Positions 39,690 to 53,285 of a stretch of 64,000 nucleotides of DNA are shown here, in pieces. Within the stretch, counting starts at the first letter, position 1. Every line of letters begins with the position of its first letter. The notes beneath the pieces were generated by a model. It worked only from the letters and a program-made list of their open reading frames with translations. It was not told the origin of the DNA and ran no database searches. A program made the position numbers and the translations under genes. The DNA comes from Gordionus sp. m RMFG-2023 (lineage: Eukaryota; Nematomorpha; Gordioida; Chordodea; Parachordodidae): the NCBI RefSeq assembly GCF_954871325.1, contig NC_088776.1, positions 59,606,954-59,670,953 of the forward strand, in the 5' to 3' direction.

Positions 39690-40290
39690 TCGACAATAGA
39701 ATACTCTAGAAAGTGAAGAGAACTCTCAAAAATGGAAGCAAATGCTTTATAGTCCCTATCTTCAAAAATAAATCTGATCCATATAATTTTCAAAATTGCA
39801 TAGGAATGAAACACCTATCACACTGTCTAATACCTTTAAAATATAATATAAAAAAAAAATTAAGAACCACAGTCAAAATAGATTTGGCTCAGTTTAGCTA
39901 CGTGCCTGGAAGATTAACAATTGACGCATCCATCCAGTTAGACACATGGGCGAAAAACAGAGCGGGAAAAAAAACTAAAAGCCCCATATTATCCTTCTCG
40001 ATCTAGAAAAAATAAATTCTCGATCGAATTCCAAGAAAATATCTGATGGATTTTGAAGTTGTAAGTTATTTTTAAAGCTATGTATCCAAAACTTATTTAC
40101 TTATTCGTATGACCAAAAAAAAAAGTATTAAGATATAAGTGTCCATCAAAAACTTTCGAAAAATGGGTCTTAAAAAAGCACTTGTCGGAAATGTACGTCA
40201 ACTGTAGACGTACGAGAATTCGATACGGAACAGCGAAAAATTGGGAAACTCGCTTATATCTCCTAGAAAATTTCGGGAAGTAAATACATC
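39690..40290 (+). mobile_element. RTE-like LINE, reverse transcriptase fragment
   Basis: FIVPIFKNKSDPYNFQNCIG (39746-39805) followed by QFSYVPGRLTIDASIQL (39888-39938) are the fingers region and the QFGF.PGRST.DAI motif of RTE-type reverse transcriptase. Continuing in shifted frames, ILSFSI/LDLEK-like, HLSEMYVNCRRTRIRYGTA (40175-40230) corresponds to VQDMY..C.T.VRC. The GLHQGS and YADD regions were not found. Same strand as 35117-35470, but 4 kb away, so a single element is not demonstrated. Confidence 0.8.
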
Positions 40291-40717
40291 TATCTAAATT
40301 GAAATATCATCTTTGTCCTCAATTTGATTCCCAATTACAAAGATCAAATTTGAAAAAAGAGGATAGAAAAAAATAATAATAAATGGTTTATGATCATTTA
40401 TTTGAAAAAGAATTTACTAAGAAGTCCGGCATTTTCTTCCGGAATGAACATTAATATTTTATTACATATACCTTTAGCATCTTCTTATCTCCCTCAACAT
40501 TTGTTTTTGAAATTGAGTTTAAAATGGATGAAGATTCTTATATTTTTTATTTAAAGTATTTTTCTCATTGGTCTATTTTAATTTTGCAAAAAAAATTTCT
40601 ATTGGTTGTTTGTAACCATTTAGCGCTTAAAAAAAAATCTGTATGAAAAAATTCCGTGTTTAATCTTGGCCGCGCCGCAGAACATTTATTTTAGGCGAGC
40701 TCTTTAAGTACATGAAA

Positions 40718-40858
40718 GGTGGGAAGCGATGTGCGAGATGATTTAACAGCTGATCGAATTTATAAAATTATTTTTAATATGTAATAATTTTTTATATTAT
40801 AATCATCGGTTTTATTATTACGATCAGCTTATAAAATGTTGTCGCATCACGTCCCGCC
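40718..40858. mobile_element. 141-bp hairpin-forming element
   Basis: GGTGGGAAGCGATGTGCGAG..AACAGCTGATCG at the left pairs with CGATCAGCTTATAAAATGTT..GCATCACGTCCCGCC at the right. The arms are about 38 bp around an AT-rich loop. No coding capacity. Confidence 0.55.
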
Positions 40859-41229
40859 GTCAATGAAGCCACAGCTGGGTTGAAAATTTTGCTCTTCAAC
40901 GATAATAAATAATTTCATCCACCTATTTTTTAATATAATCTTCTCTGTTTAAAAATATCTATATTTTTGTTTTTATTTTGCTCTTCCATTAAAAATTACA
41001 ACAAAACGTTAAGATGGGACATTATAATAGTAATAATAACCTAATTAATAATCATCGAAATATATTGGTTATAATATATTAAATAATATATTTTGTGTTA
41101 CTGTAAATCATAATTTTCGGTAATTTCATTTCCCCATTAATACATGTAATTTTAATCAGACAAAGATTTATTAAAAGAGTGTCTATATCACGAATTGAAA
41201 TATTTATTAGTAAGATATTCTATATATTA

Positions 41230-41572
41230 ATTTATATTGTATAATATAATAATATTTTATATTTTATATATTATACTAATATTTTATATATTATACTAAT
41301 ATTTTATATATTATACTAATATTTTATATATTATACTAATATTCTATATATTATACTAATATTTTATATATTATACTAATATTTTATATAATAATATACT
41401 ATATCATTAGTATAATTTTATAATATTTGTATATATTAGTATAATAATATTAGTATAATAATTTATATATTAGTATAATATTTTATATAAATAAGTGTTA
41501 TATTTTATATATTAATTAGTATATCATCTTATAGTACTATGATAATATTTATATTAGTATAATATTTTATAT
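41230..41572. repeat. 20-bp AT minisatellite, array 1
   Basis: ATTTTATATATTATACTAAT is repeated about 6.5 times at 41261-41392 with one C substitution. Degenerate copies follow to the hAT-like remnant. Confidence 0.9.
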
Positions 41573-41705
41573 AGTGTTGTCAATCGACCGTGTCGAGTCG
41601 ACAGCCGGAAACTGAGCATCTACCCAAAATTGACTTGAGCTATGAACTCGAGTCATGAACTTCAAGACGACTCGAGTCGTGAACTTGAGTCGGCTAAGGA
41701 CGTAT
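41573..41705. mobile_element. one-ended hAT-like remnant with ACTCGAGTCG motifs
   Basis: It starts TAGTGTTGTCAATCGACCG, like a family A-type end, and then carries GTCGAGTCGAC, GAACTCGAGTCATGAAC, CGACTCGAGTCGTGAAC and TTGAGTCGGC. The other end is absent. It splits a 20-bp AT minisatellite and is a GC-rich island in it. Confidence 0.55.
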
Positions 41706-41965
41706 ATTTTATATTATTAATTAATTAATTAACAAAATAACTTATTTTTTTTACTTTAAACTTCCAATTTGAAATTTTTTTATATAATTATTATAATATT
41801 TTACATATTAATATAATATTTTACATATTAATATAATATTTTGCATGTTAATATAATATTTTACATATTAATATAATATTTTACATATTAATATAATATT
41901 TTACATATTAATATAATATTTTACATATTAATATAATATTTTGTATATATTAGTGTAATATTTCA
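41706..41965. repeat. 20-bp AT minisatellite, array 2
   Basis: TTACATATTAATATAATATT is repeated 7 times at 41801-41940. In the best register it shares 16 of 20 bases with array 1, so both probably derive from one array. Confidence 0.9.
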
Positions 41966-42179
41966 TATTCAAGAGCATTCGGGGGGGAAGCGGGGGGGGG
42001 GAAGAGGAAAGCCCCCTTTCTTAGAAGATTAATCTTTTCTCGTAAATATCATTTCTCCTTAGAAAAGTCGTCCTGGCTACGCCTATGCCATATTTTATGT
42101 ATTAGCATTAATATAATTTTTTATTAGTTAGTATATTTTATTTTATTATATTACTATAATATTTTGTATTATATTATAA

Positions 42180-42235
42180 GCAACAGAGTTTTTTAAAGTA
42201 GCGATAGCTTATAGTGAGCGCTACAAAATTAATTC
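42180..42235. repeat. TAGCG-motif remnant
   Basis: AACAGAGTTTTTTAAAGTAG then CGATAGC and GTGAGCGCTACA. A similar style of TAGC/GCTA motifs occurs at 43895-44030. Probably pieces of one hAT-type family. Confidence 0.35.
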
Positions 42236-42239
42236 TTAA

Positions 42240-43276
42240 TTTATAATTTTTATTTATATTTTTATAATTTGCATTATAAAACCTAAACCATCTATAAGTG
42301 TAAATTATTTAAAAATGGATATTGAAATCGATGTAATGGTGAGTCGGACAATGAAAATATTAACGAAACGGAAGGTACACTTAGAAGACAATGAAAATTC
42401 TTGATAATAATAATAATATCAATTTTCTTTTCCAATTCTAATCAATGGAAAAACTAAAGGCGGCTACAAATATCCTCAAATTAGGCAAGTTTTTATTAAC
42501 TCCTAGCTACCCTAGATGGATTTCTGTTTACAATGCGATAAAATTAGGGTGACATTTTTTTTCTGGATGAAAGAATAATTCCAAATGGATTTTCTTCTTG
42601 TGATCAAGTTGGAATTAAATAGATTAACGACGAAGAGGATATATTTATAAAAGAAATACAAGTCTTTTTAGATTATATACAATAATGTGGATGTATTTCC
42701 CTTGAAATTTTTGTATGTTAGGATAATACGGAGATGGCGTATCTTTTTACATAATCTAAATTATGCTAACTCCTTGTAGACTCTATGCTAAAAGTCGTAG
42801 AGAAGGTTCTGGAAATTCTATTTTTTACAGCCCAAAATAATTGTAATTTATAATTTATATATCATCATTTAAAGTTGGTTTTAAAATTAGTTCGTATTAA
42901 ATTTTATATAGTTAGAAGACTAAGGTGTGGTGATATAGTTGTTCTGATTTCTAACTGACCTGAATATTTTAATTCTAACTTCAAAGCTAAAAGGTTTTAT
43001 TAAATTTCCTGGTGATTAGTGTGTTAGCTCCCATGATTCATCTCAATTTTAAAATAAAGTGGCATATATCAAACTCATTTTGGATCTAAAGATCAACGTG
43101 ATAGGCTCATGATAAAGCGGGGTAAACTTGCACCTAACAAAAAAAAATGCATTAGTTACAGCCTCCCAAAACTAACTTCTTCATACAATTTTTTTTTTTA
43201 TATAAAATAAAGGACACTAATCTAATAGAAAAATTCTTAGATGATCGCTTATACCACTCAAGAGAATATTTTAGAT
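42240..43276. other. no gene seen
   Basis: No repeat family, RNA or protein signature recognised. Confidence 0.35.
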
Positions 43277-43655
43277 TAGTGTTGCTAAAAGGCTTCATTT
43301 TGAGCCGATTTTTTAAAAACGGCTAACTCAATATTTTTTATTAGGAAAAAATATTGCGCAACCCTTAAGATTTTGCTCATTAGGGGTAGCACAAAGGCTT
43401 GAACATTTATCAGTTAAATTTCTCGAGATTTGCACAATGAAAGAATCCTGTAATAAATTGTGATATAAAGAATAACCCCGTTCCTATAACTTTGATAGTA
43501 AGATCAGGTCAATGAGAATCTTCGTTAGAGTAGAGTACTTTTACTGTGGAGCTTAAAATAATCCCTGTTAGACCTGTATCTAAAATTAGTATTGTTAATG
43601 CCCCATGTTAAATAATTGCGTTAGCCGTTTTTGAAAAATCGCCTCAAATCTAACT
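43277..43655. mobile_element. family A copy with about 170 bp of extra interior DNA
   Basis: It starts TAGTGTTGCTAAAAGGC, and the core AACGGCTAACTCAATATTTT is clear. The right half resumes near 43618 with GCGTTAGCCGTTTTTG. The stretch 43440-43612 between is foreign to the family and unidentified. Confidence 0.7.
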
Positions 43656-43894
43656 ACCCTATTTTTGATAATTATTCTTGTAAAATTAAATACTCCATTA
43701 TACTCTCAATCGCTAATGTCGAGCCATTATTTAGTAAGACAAAACTTATACCTCGGGGATGATAATATTAGAAAAGATTTTTTTTTAATTATTATTAATA
43801 TATTAATTTTACGGCCTTTTTTTAAAAAAAAATTTAAATTCTTTTATAATCAATAACTATAAACAAATTTATTTGCAATTTTTTTTTTATTATA

Positions 43895-44032
43895 AAAGTA
43901 GCCAATGCTACTTTAGGAAAATAGTAGCTAATAGCGAGCTCCTTTGTTTAGATGGGTAGGCGGTAAGGGGCAGCGTGTTAAGGTTTTGGGAAATTAGCGA
44001 TAAGCGGTAGTGGGCTATTTTTAAAAGTAGGT
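43895..44032. repeat. TAGC/GCTAC-motif remnant
   Basis: AAGTAGCCAATGCTACTTT, AGTAGCTAATAGCGAGC, TTAGCGATAAGCGGTAGTG and a right part GGCTATTTTTAAAAGTAG that mirrors the left end. This suggests a small inverted-repeat element of about 138 bp. Confidence 0.4.
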
Positions 44033-44362
44033 TTAACGATTTATTTTATATATTACTATAATATTTTAATTTTATATATTAGTATATTAGTATATTTATA
44101 ATTATAAAATAAATGTAATATTACAACCAGCATTAGTAAAATAAATCACTGAATGCCAAGGTTATCAACATAAAATTATGTATATATATATATATATATT
44201 AAATAAAAAAAAAATTAGACAATCTTTTTAATCCTCTAAAAATTAATAAAATATTAAAATTAACTTAATCAATTTAAAATAAACTTTAAGACCCACACTA
44301 ATGTTAAAAGTTGAAAATTTTACCAAATAAATAGAAATGTTTTATACAGTTTTTATTTTTCA

Positions 44363-44366
44363 TTTT

Positions 44367-44406
<40 letters not shown>

Positions 44407-44421
44407 TCAAGAAAGAAAGAA
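44363..44421 (+). repeat. (CTTT)n followed by its inverse
   Basis: About 11 CTTT units run directly into AAGAAAGAAAG, which allows a small hairpin. Confidence 0.9.
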
Positions 44422-45082
44422 TTTATCGAACTGTTTTCCTAATAAAGTTTTAAAAGTTATAAAAGTGTAAAAAGTTTTCTCATTATATTATTTTTTTCTT
44501 TCTGTTTTTTGGAGAACTTAGAGCTTAACAAAAAAAATTTTTTGCGGAAATCTGAATATTTATTGATACAGAGAATCCCCTTGGGTCTAGCGCATATTAG
44601 GACTTTCATTTCTTTATTTAGGGTTTAAAAAAGATAAGCAAGATATGCTAACCCTAACTCAAATCAAGTCCCGGAATACTTCTCAAATCAAATAAAATGA
44701 ATAGAAAATGTTCAAGCAATATATACCATAATCTTGTATATATATATATATCCTTACTCTTTTACATGATAAAATCTCCATTTTGTTTTTGGTTCTTCGA
44801 AGAATTTAGCTCAGTGTTTTTGGGGGCCGAGAATTTTCAAATGGTCATTTTAAGATATAGAACAAAATGGACGCCTCTGGGTTTCGTCATCGCCTAAGGT
44901 AATCGACCAATCATTATGATTTTATTGGGCGGGAACGCCATGAAAGCATCCGACGAATTAAAATAGGTTTGTTAGACATCTCAATTATTATAGGTCTCTC
45001 CCATCACCATAATAAGGCTTTTCGCTTAACTAACTCATATATATACATTCTCACTTCCGATAAAACCGAGCATAGATATTTA

Positions 45083-45105
45083 CTAACCCTAACCCTAACC
45101 CTAAA
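45083..45105 (+). repeat. interstitial telomere-like (CCCTAA)3
   Basis: CTAACCCTAACCCTAACCC plus TAAA. Shorter relatives lie at 39345-39381 (AACCCTAACCC twice) and 44649-44661 (CTAACCCTAACTC). Confidence 0.85.
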
Positions 45106-45109
45106 TGAT

Positions 45110-47669
<2,560 letters not shown>

Positions 47670-47915
47670 GCTCGATTTGAGCCGATTCTTTAAAACAGCT
47701 AACTTCAATTTTCTAACCAGAAAAAATATCGTCTAAGCTTTGAAAATTTCTTTAATAGATGTTTCAAAACCTTCTTTTCTTTTCTTTTTTTACCATTCTA
47801 ACGAGCAAAATTTTGAGGCTTTCTTAATATATATTTTATTTTTTGGATAAAATTATGAGTTAGCCCTTTTTTTTAAAAGAATCGGCTCAAAACGAGTTGT
47901 TTAGTTTAGCAAGCA
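47670..47915. mobile_element. family A copy, ends eroded
   Basis: GCTCGATTTGAGCCGATTC and TAAAACAGCTAACTTC at the left mirror AGAATCGGCTCAAAACGAG at the right. The outermost bases no longer match TAGTGTTG. Confidence 0.7.
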
Positions 47916-48649
47916 CTCCATACCATATCCTTTTAAGGGATTATACCCTTATTTTATTAACCTCCTAACAAATGCATAGTTATACTTTAACTTACATATA
48001 TATATATATGTAAGTATCATATAACAAGGTAGGAGATATCAAGATAATAAATCTAATTTGTTTTGTTTAATGTCAAAAAAAAGGACACACTCCCAATATA
48101 TTTATAAGCTATAATCTAGATATATATATATATAAATTGTATTTTTTGTGTAATTGGTGAAAAATATAGATACATTTAGAAAGCAATTTCCACCCCCCCC
48201 CCCCGATAAAGTGTAATGGTTTTTGTACATCTTTTTATCTCCAAATATTAACCAATTATATATAAAACAAAAAATACATTAATTATTAGGGATGTTTTTT
48301 TTATTAAATTTTGTGTAAATGTGTGAAAAAATGATTATTTATTTTTTTTAAAGATATATATTTTTTTTTTAATTTTTATCAATATTTTTATATCTAATTT
48401 TAACACAAATCAATAAAATAAAATAAAATAAAATTAACAATAATTAAAAAGTCTGAAAAGTCGTTGTCGCGCTGCAAAAGATTGTCTAAGTTGTTACTAA
48501 TTGAAAAGAATGATAAGTTTAAGGATGGAAAATCATCTGAGGTTGGGAATATAGAGATTTCAGGATATTTCTATCAGCAGTTACATGTTGAGAAGGGCCT
48601 TAAAATATTTTTCTACTTAAGTTAAACTTTCACCGAGTATATATTATAT

Positions 48650-49710
48650 ATTAGAGCGTCAATGTGTTTTTACCGGCAATGTGTTATTTTTTTTTTAAAC
48701 TTTATACAATTTTTGGAGCGCGTTTTTTAAAATTTAAAAATATGATTTTGCCTAGAAATGTATGCCGTCATGTTTGGAATACCTACTAGAGATCTGCAAA
48801 AGTAGGCCCGGCCAGTCCCCGGGTTTCGGGCCGGGTCGGGCCTTGGAAATTTTTTTTAAATATATTTAAATTTATCAATTTTTATATTTGAATTTTTTAT
48901 GTAAAATAAAAATATTTGATTTTATTCATAGAAACTAGATGCCATATAACATACGTCTTTTATTTTGAGTAATTATAAAAATTAATTTCCATATTTAAAT
49001 AAAATTCGGGGTCTGGCCGGTAAATTCGTTAAAGAAAATTTCGGGCTCGAGCCGTTTCAAAAATTAGGCCCGATTTAGATCACTAATACCTACCCTATGA
49101 ATTTCAGACAATTTCCCCACGAACTTTTAAATTCTATTGATAAATTAAAAAAAAATATGCCCTTTACTCTCAACCCTTCCCTCACAAAAATATAACTTAT
49201 CAATCTAAAATAATCCCTTTGATAATATTAAATAAATATAATAAACATTACTACAATTCCACTTTATTCATGTATATATATATAACATATAAACATATCA
49301 AATCTTCCCCTATCAATCCCGTCTTCATCCAATATCTTCACTCCAAATAGCAAACAAAGAAACTTTTTAAAAACAACCCATGTGATCATTTCGTTTTCCA
49401 CCCATCCACCAGGAAAACTAATTTCCCTGTCAGTAAATAACTGACATTTGATGTATTATATTAAATTTATTTATTTCTTCTTTTTTTTCAACAGCTACAA
49501 CAAATTCAATATAATTTACATTAAATTTTCCATACACTTTTTTATATAAATTATAAATGATTGAAAGGTTAACATCGAAAATTGTGCATAATTCATAAGA
49601 TAGGTAATTCCAAAACATGATGGAATGTATTTCCGGTAAAATCCGATTTTTAAATTTTTAAAAAACGCGCTCAATAACACATTGCCGGACAAAACACATT
49701 GACGATAACG
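48650..49710. mobile_element. family E element with long inverted arms, interrupted by a hAT MITE
   Basis: Left arm 48657-48786, continuing at 49086-49125, and right arm 49570-49704 are inverted copies. Shared blocks are CGTCAATGTGTTTT, CCGGCAATGTGTTATT, GAGCGCGTTTTTTAAAA and CATGTTTGGAAT/ATTCCAAAACATG. The MITE at 48787-49085 sits in the left arm. The ~440-bp centre contains a segment (CTGTCAGTAAATAACTGACA, 49428-49447, and flanks) also found at 63895. Superfamily unknown. Confidence 0.65.
48787..49085. mobile_element. hAT-type MITE with GGGCCGGG subterminal motifs
   Basis: The left end TAGAGATCTGCAAAAGTAGG and the right end, inward TAGTGATCTAAAT, are imperfect inverted repeats inside a perfect 8-bp duplication ATACCTAC (48779-48786 and 49086-49093). 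GGGCCGGGTCGGGCC lies just inside the left end. It is 299 bp with no coding capacity. It has inserted into the left arm of the long inverted repeat that spans 48650-49710. Confidence 0.9.
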
Positions 49711-49751
49711 TATATATACTAGAGATCTGTAATAATAATAATTTTCTGTGG

Positions 49752-49835
49752 TAACCAGTTCGTGGCTTAGTGGCTAAAGTTTCTTCTAGGTCCAAAAGGT
49801 GACCCGTGGCCTAAATTCTAAAAAAGAAGAAATTA
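49752..49835 (+). repeat. possible tRNA-derived SINE head
   Basis: GTGGCTTAGTGGCTAAAG at 49762 carries a perfect A-box pattern (TGGCTTAGTGG). A weaker GGTCCAAAAGG follows at a spacing close to that of a B box. No acceptor-stem pairing makes it a tRNA gene. A TTCTAAAAAAGAAG stretch follows. Confidence 0.4.
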
Positions 49836-50399
49836 AGTGTTGGAAATTATTTGTTTCATTCTCTAATTTTAATATCTTCGTAAGGTAACTCAAGTTAGTG
49901 AATCATCCGAATAAATTATTTAAAATGAGTAATTTTGAAAATATAGAAAAGAAAAAGGAATTCCAACTAAATGGGAATTAATCTTTAATCACATGACCTG
50001 TCAGATTTAACAAGTTATTAATAATAACATATATATATATCTTAGACCCCTAACCCATATCTTTCAAAGCCTTCCATCCTTACCTCATATTTAGAGCGAT
50101 CAAAAAAATTTCTTGAGTTGGGTTATTATCGGACAAAAAAAGAGATTACAAGGGTTAGGCTTAATTTTCCTTGGGCTCTTTTCCGGCCAATTTATTTTTT
50201 AAGATTTAAAATATTTATAAGCATCGCGTTTATCCTTTAAACCCATCATTTTTGTTCGAAGGAGAATTTGCGGGAAAATATTTTGTTCCTCACGGAAAAA
50301 CAAAACAAAAAATTATTTATAATAAAGATACATAGTTTAATTATAAGGTCACCCCTGTTCCCTTTCCCCAAAAGAATTTCTTTTTTTCAAAGTTTTCGA

Positions 50400-50795
50400 A
50401 CTGAAACCGAACCTTTATAAATCATTCTTCCTGGAATGGAACATCTCAACCGAACTCCTTTTCAAAATTATTGATTGAACCTTTATTTAGGGTCTTCGAA
50501 ACCTGAATGGAAGGTAATTTCAAAAAATCAACTGAAACCGATCCTGAACCTTTATACCAGAGTTGTTAAAGGATCTAGATACAAGTATCCATATCCTGTA
50601 TCTAGATATATAAATGTGGTATCTGTATCTAGATAGATTTTTGATTAAAATATCTGTATCTAGATATTATTAGACGTTGTATCTGTATCTAGATCCATTT
50701 AAAAAGTATCTTTTAACAACTCTGCTTTATACTATTATTCTTCCTGGAATGGAACATCCTAACCGAATCTATTTGGTAAAAACTGGACAGGTTCA
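50400..50795. repeat. direct repeat of an AACCGAACC-type unit
   Basis: GAAACCGAACCTTTATAAAT followed by CATTCTTCCTGGAATGGAAC (from 50403) recurs as CCTGAACCTTTATAC..TATTATTCTTCCTGG and GAATGGAACATCC (from 50542). The 50558 MITE interrupts the second copy. Confidence 0.65.
50558..50724. mobile_element. 167-bp hAT-type MITE rich in GTATCTAGATAC motifs
   Basis: The ends CAGAGTTGTTAAA and TTTAACAACTCTG are inverted repeats inside a perfect 8-bp duplication CTTTATAC (50550-50557 and 50725-50732). Nearly the whole interior is a degenerate array of GTATCTGTATCTAGATA-like units. It interrupts one copy of a local direct repeat (50403-50470 and 50530-50790), so the uninterrupted copy shows the approximate site before insertion. 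Confidence 0.92.
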
Positions 50796-51149
50796 CTAAA
50801 AATCTAAAAGAATTGTTTTACTACTAGCGCCGTAAGGGCGTATCCAAAATAGTTGCACGGCTAAAAAAAAAAATATTTGATATAAATTAAAATAATTTCC
50901 GTTCTTGTGTATATATTTTAATATATTAATATCATATATTTAAGAATGCAACCAAATTATAAATCAATAAAATCTTACATAACTATTATGCAAAACTATT
51001 TTTAAATTTCATTTTCACAAAAAAAGGTATATTTTTATAACATGTATATATTCCGAAAGTTTGATTACAGTATTAAAATTCAATAAAATATTGTCCATTA
51101 GCTGGCGTTAAAAAGCCTTTTTGGGAAATAAGTAGTATTTTATATTTAG

Positions 51150-51940
51150 TTGCATACCAAAATGGTACTATGTATATAGATATATATAAATGTTGAATTT
51201 GTATCTGATCTAAATACATATTTTGTAACTCTATGTTCATTTTTTACCCCTATCTGTATCTATTATCAAATATATTAAATTTTAGCTATCTTTTCGATAT
51301 ACCGACCAACGGCATGTATCATTATCATAGGCTTTATTGAGCTTTTCAAATTTTTAATCTGGATTAAAGGTTGTTTAAATTATATCATCATATAACAAAT
51401 GTATATAGATGTCATTAATAATTTTTAATAACAAAGCGATTTATCCAACAATATAATGACCAGAGTTGGTATCTAGATATATATAAAAATATTGTATCTG
51501 AGACGCATTTTTTTAAAGATTTTTTCTAGCAACTCCTTTCTCACTTACATCGAATTCTTCCATCTTCACATTATCCCCCCCCCTCCCCCACAATAATTAC
51601 CTTTGTCTTTACCTCACATTCATTTTCAGGTCTTTTGCTTCCAAAGCCATCTTCCATCTACTAATTTTCTCCCTCAATTCTTCCCAACTGTTTGCATTAA
51701 TGCAAGGTCATCTGCTTATACATTGCCATCACTGCCATAACTAACCATGTAAAAACTGAAATAATTTTAATATTAATTTGCATTAAAAATAAAAATTAAA
51801 TGAAAGTGAGGATATTTCCTTTAGCTGTTTGGGTTAAGATTGATGATTATAAATATATAAAAAATAGATATATATGCATTTATTAGATCATATATTTGTA
51901 TCTAGATACATTTGTAAAGTATCTTTTGACCAACACTGAC
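51150..51940. repeat. degenerate relatives of the GTATCTAGATAC MITE
   Basis: Motifs shared with the element at 50558 recur: CAGAGTTGGTATCTAGATAT at 51472, GTATCTGAGACGC at 51497, and GTATCTAGATACATTTG at 51898 followed by AGTATCTTTTGACC. Ends are eroded and no target duplication could be fixed. At least two, probably three, separate old copies lie here. Confidence 0.55.
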
Positions 51941-52479
51941 AGTGACCAAAAAAAGTTAAAAATTTAAATCCTTGACTTATATTGATCTGTATATTTATTG
52001 TTTTATATTTTATTTTATTTTTTTCTCTTTAAATTATAATTTTCACAATTATTTAGCCTTGATCTTTATTATTTTTTTTGTGCCGTATCGTCGCCTGAGA
52101 ATTAAATTATTCTATCTATATACACTTTGTAAATATTTATAAAATATCTTAAATTAAATCTGATACAAGGTTAAAACCATCCTAATTGAAAATAATAGAA
52201 ACTTAATTTTTTTTAAGTTGGTCTCCTATAAAATTACAAAAAGTGCACATAGAATATTCTAATCCTCGAACGACGGTATGTAAGAATTCTTTTAAAATTG
52301 ACTATGGTTATTAGTCGCCGTCATTTTTTTTTTCTTCATGATCACGAGTAATTGTAATAGGTATAGTTCTTTTTGTTGGCTAATAGTCGGGCTAAACGTT
52401 AACTTTGTAGACTGAACTTTGGTCGGTCGGTTTCTCCTTTTATATAGGGTGGAGTAAATTACCGCTCGATATTCAGAAA

Positions 52480-52655
52480 TTTTAACCTTTCTTGAAACAG
52501 TGGAGTGGATGATTGGGCAACTTTATGGGTTTGAATAGGGTTTTGGTAAAGTTTACCCATCCGTATGAATGCGATGTCGCATTCCCGCCAATTACCCAAT
52601 GACGAGCCTGAGTTCCTAATTTAATATAAAAGGGGCCGAGATTTGAACTTAAGAA
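52480..52655 (-). repeat. possible SINE-like fragment
   Basis: The minus strand has AAGTTCAAATCTCGGCCCC at 52647-52629, like a B box and T arm. About 150 bases of locally higher-complexity sequence follow. No A box was found and the call is weak. Confidence 0.25.
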
Positions 52656-53084
52656 TAGCTTCAAGTAATTAAAAATCAATTACAAATGGGGAAAAATCAA
52701 TTAATATATAAGCAACTTAAGGCATAACATATAGTAAAACCTTAACATCAGACTTTATTAGGTTTTGGGGTGGAACACACATATTTAAATTGAAAATTTA
52801 GCCGATCAATTATATCTATTAATTTTTCTAAGTTCTAAGTCAAAATTATATAGTTCTACTTTATTACAGTTTTAATATACCTGATAAAAAAAAAACTGTT
52901 GGCTAAAATGGACATTATTTACAAGCTTTATTTTAAAAAAACGAGAACAGATATTAAAGTTCTATACCCATTTACTTGGAATTCTTTCAGGTCAACTAAT
53001 TGTTAGGCCTTTTGAATATATTCGATTTTTTATAAAAAATAATTTTCGGGTTTCTCACTCTTTTTATTATTGTTATATAAAAAT

Positions 53085-53285
53085 CAAAGACCTGCAGGCC
53101 CGGCGCTCGGGCTGGGCCGGACCGTATATTTTAAAACCGAATATTTGAAATCGTCAATAATTAGCTGTAAAAAATAATTATAATATATTTTAAAAAAATC
53201 CGGGCCGGACCTGAAAATTTTTTTTAAAAAAACTCCGGGGCCGGGCGGAGCCAGGCCGTATAAATGGTACCTCTGCAGGTCTCTG
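53085..53285. mobile_element. short non-autonomous hAT element (MITE), same family as 5892
   Basis: The left end CAAAGACCTGCAGGCCCGG and right end CTGCAGGTCTCTG match the element at 5892. GGGCCGGGCC-like motifs sit inside both ends, and there is no coding capacity in its 201 bp. The flanks are an 8-bp duplication with one mismatch, ATAAAAAT (53077-53084) and ACAAAAAT (53286-53293). Confidence 0.9.

Noticed and set aside
41261-41940. CRISPR-like regular array
   Set aside because: Units are contiguous 20-bp AT repeats without spacers, in a eukaryotic genome.
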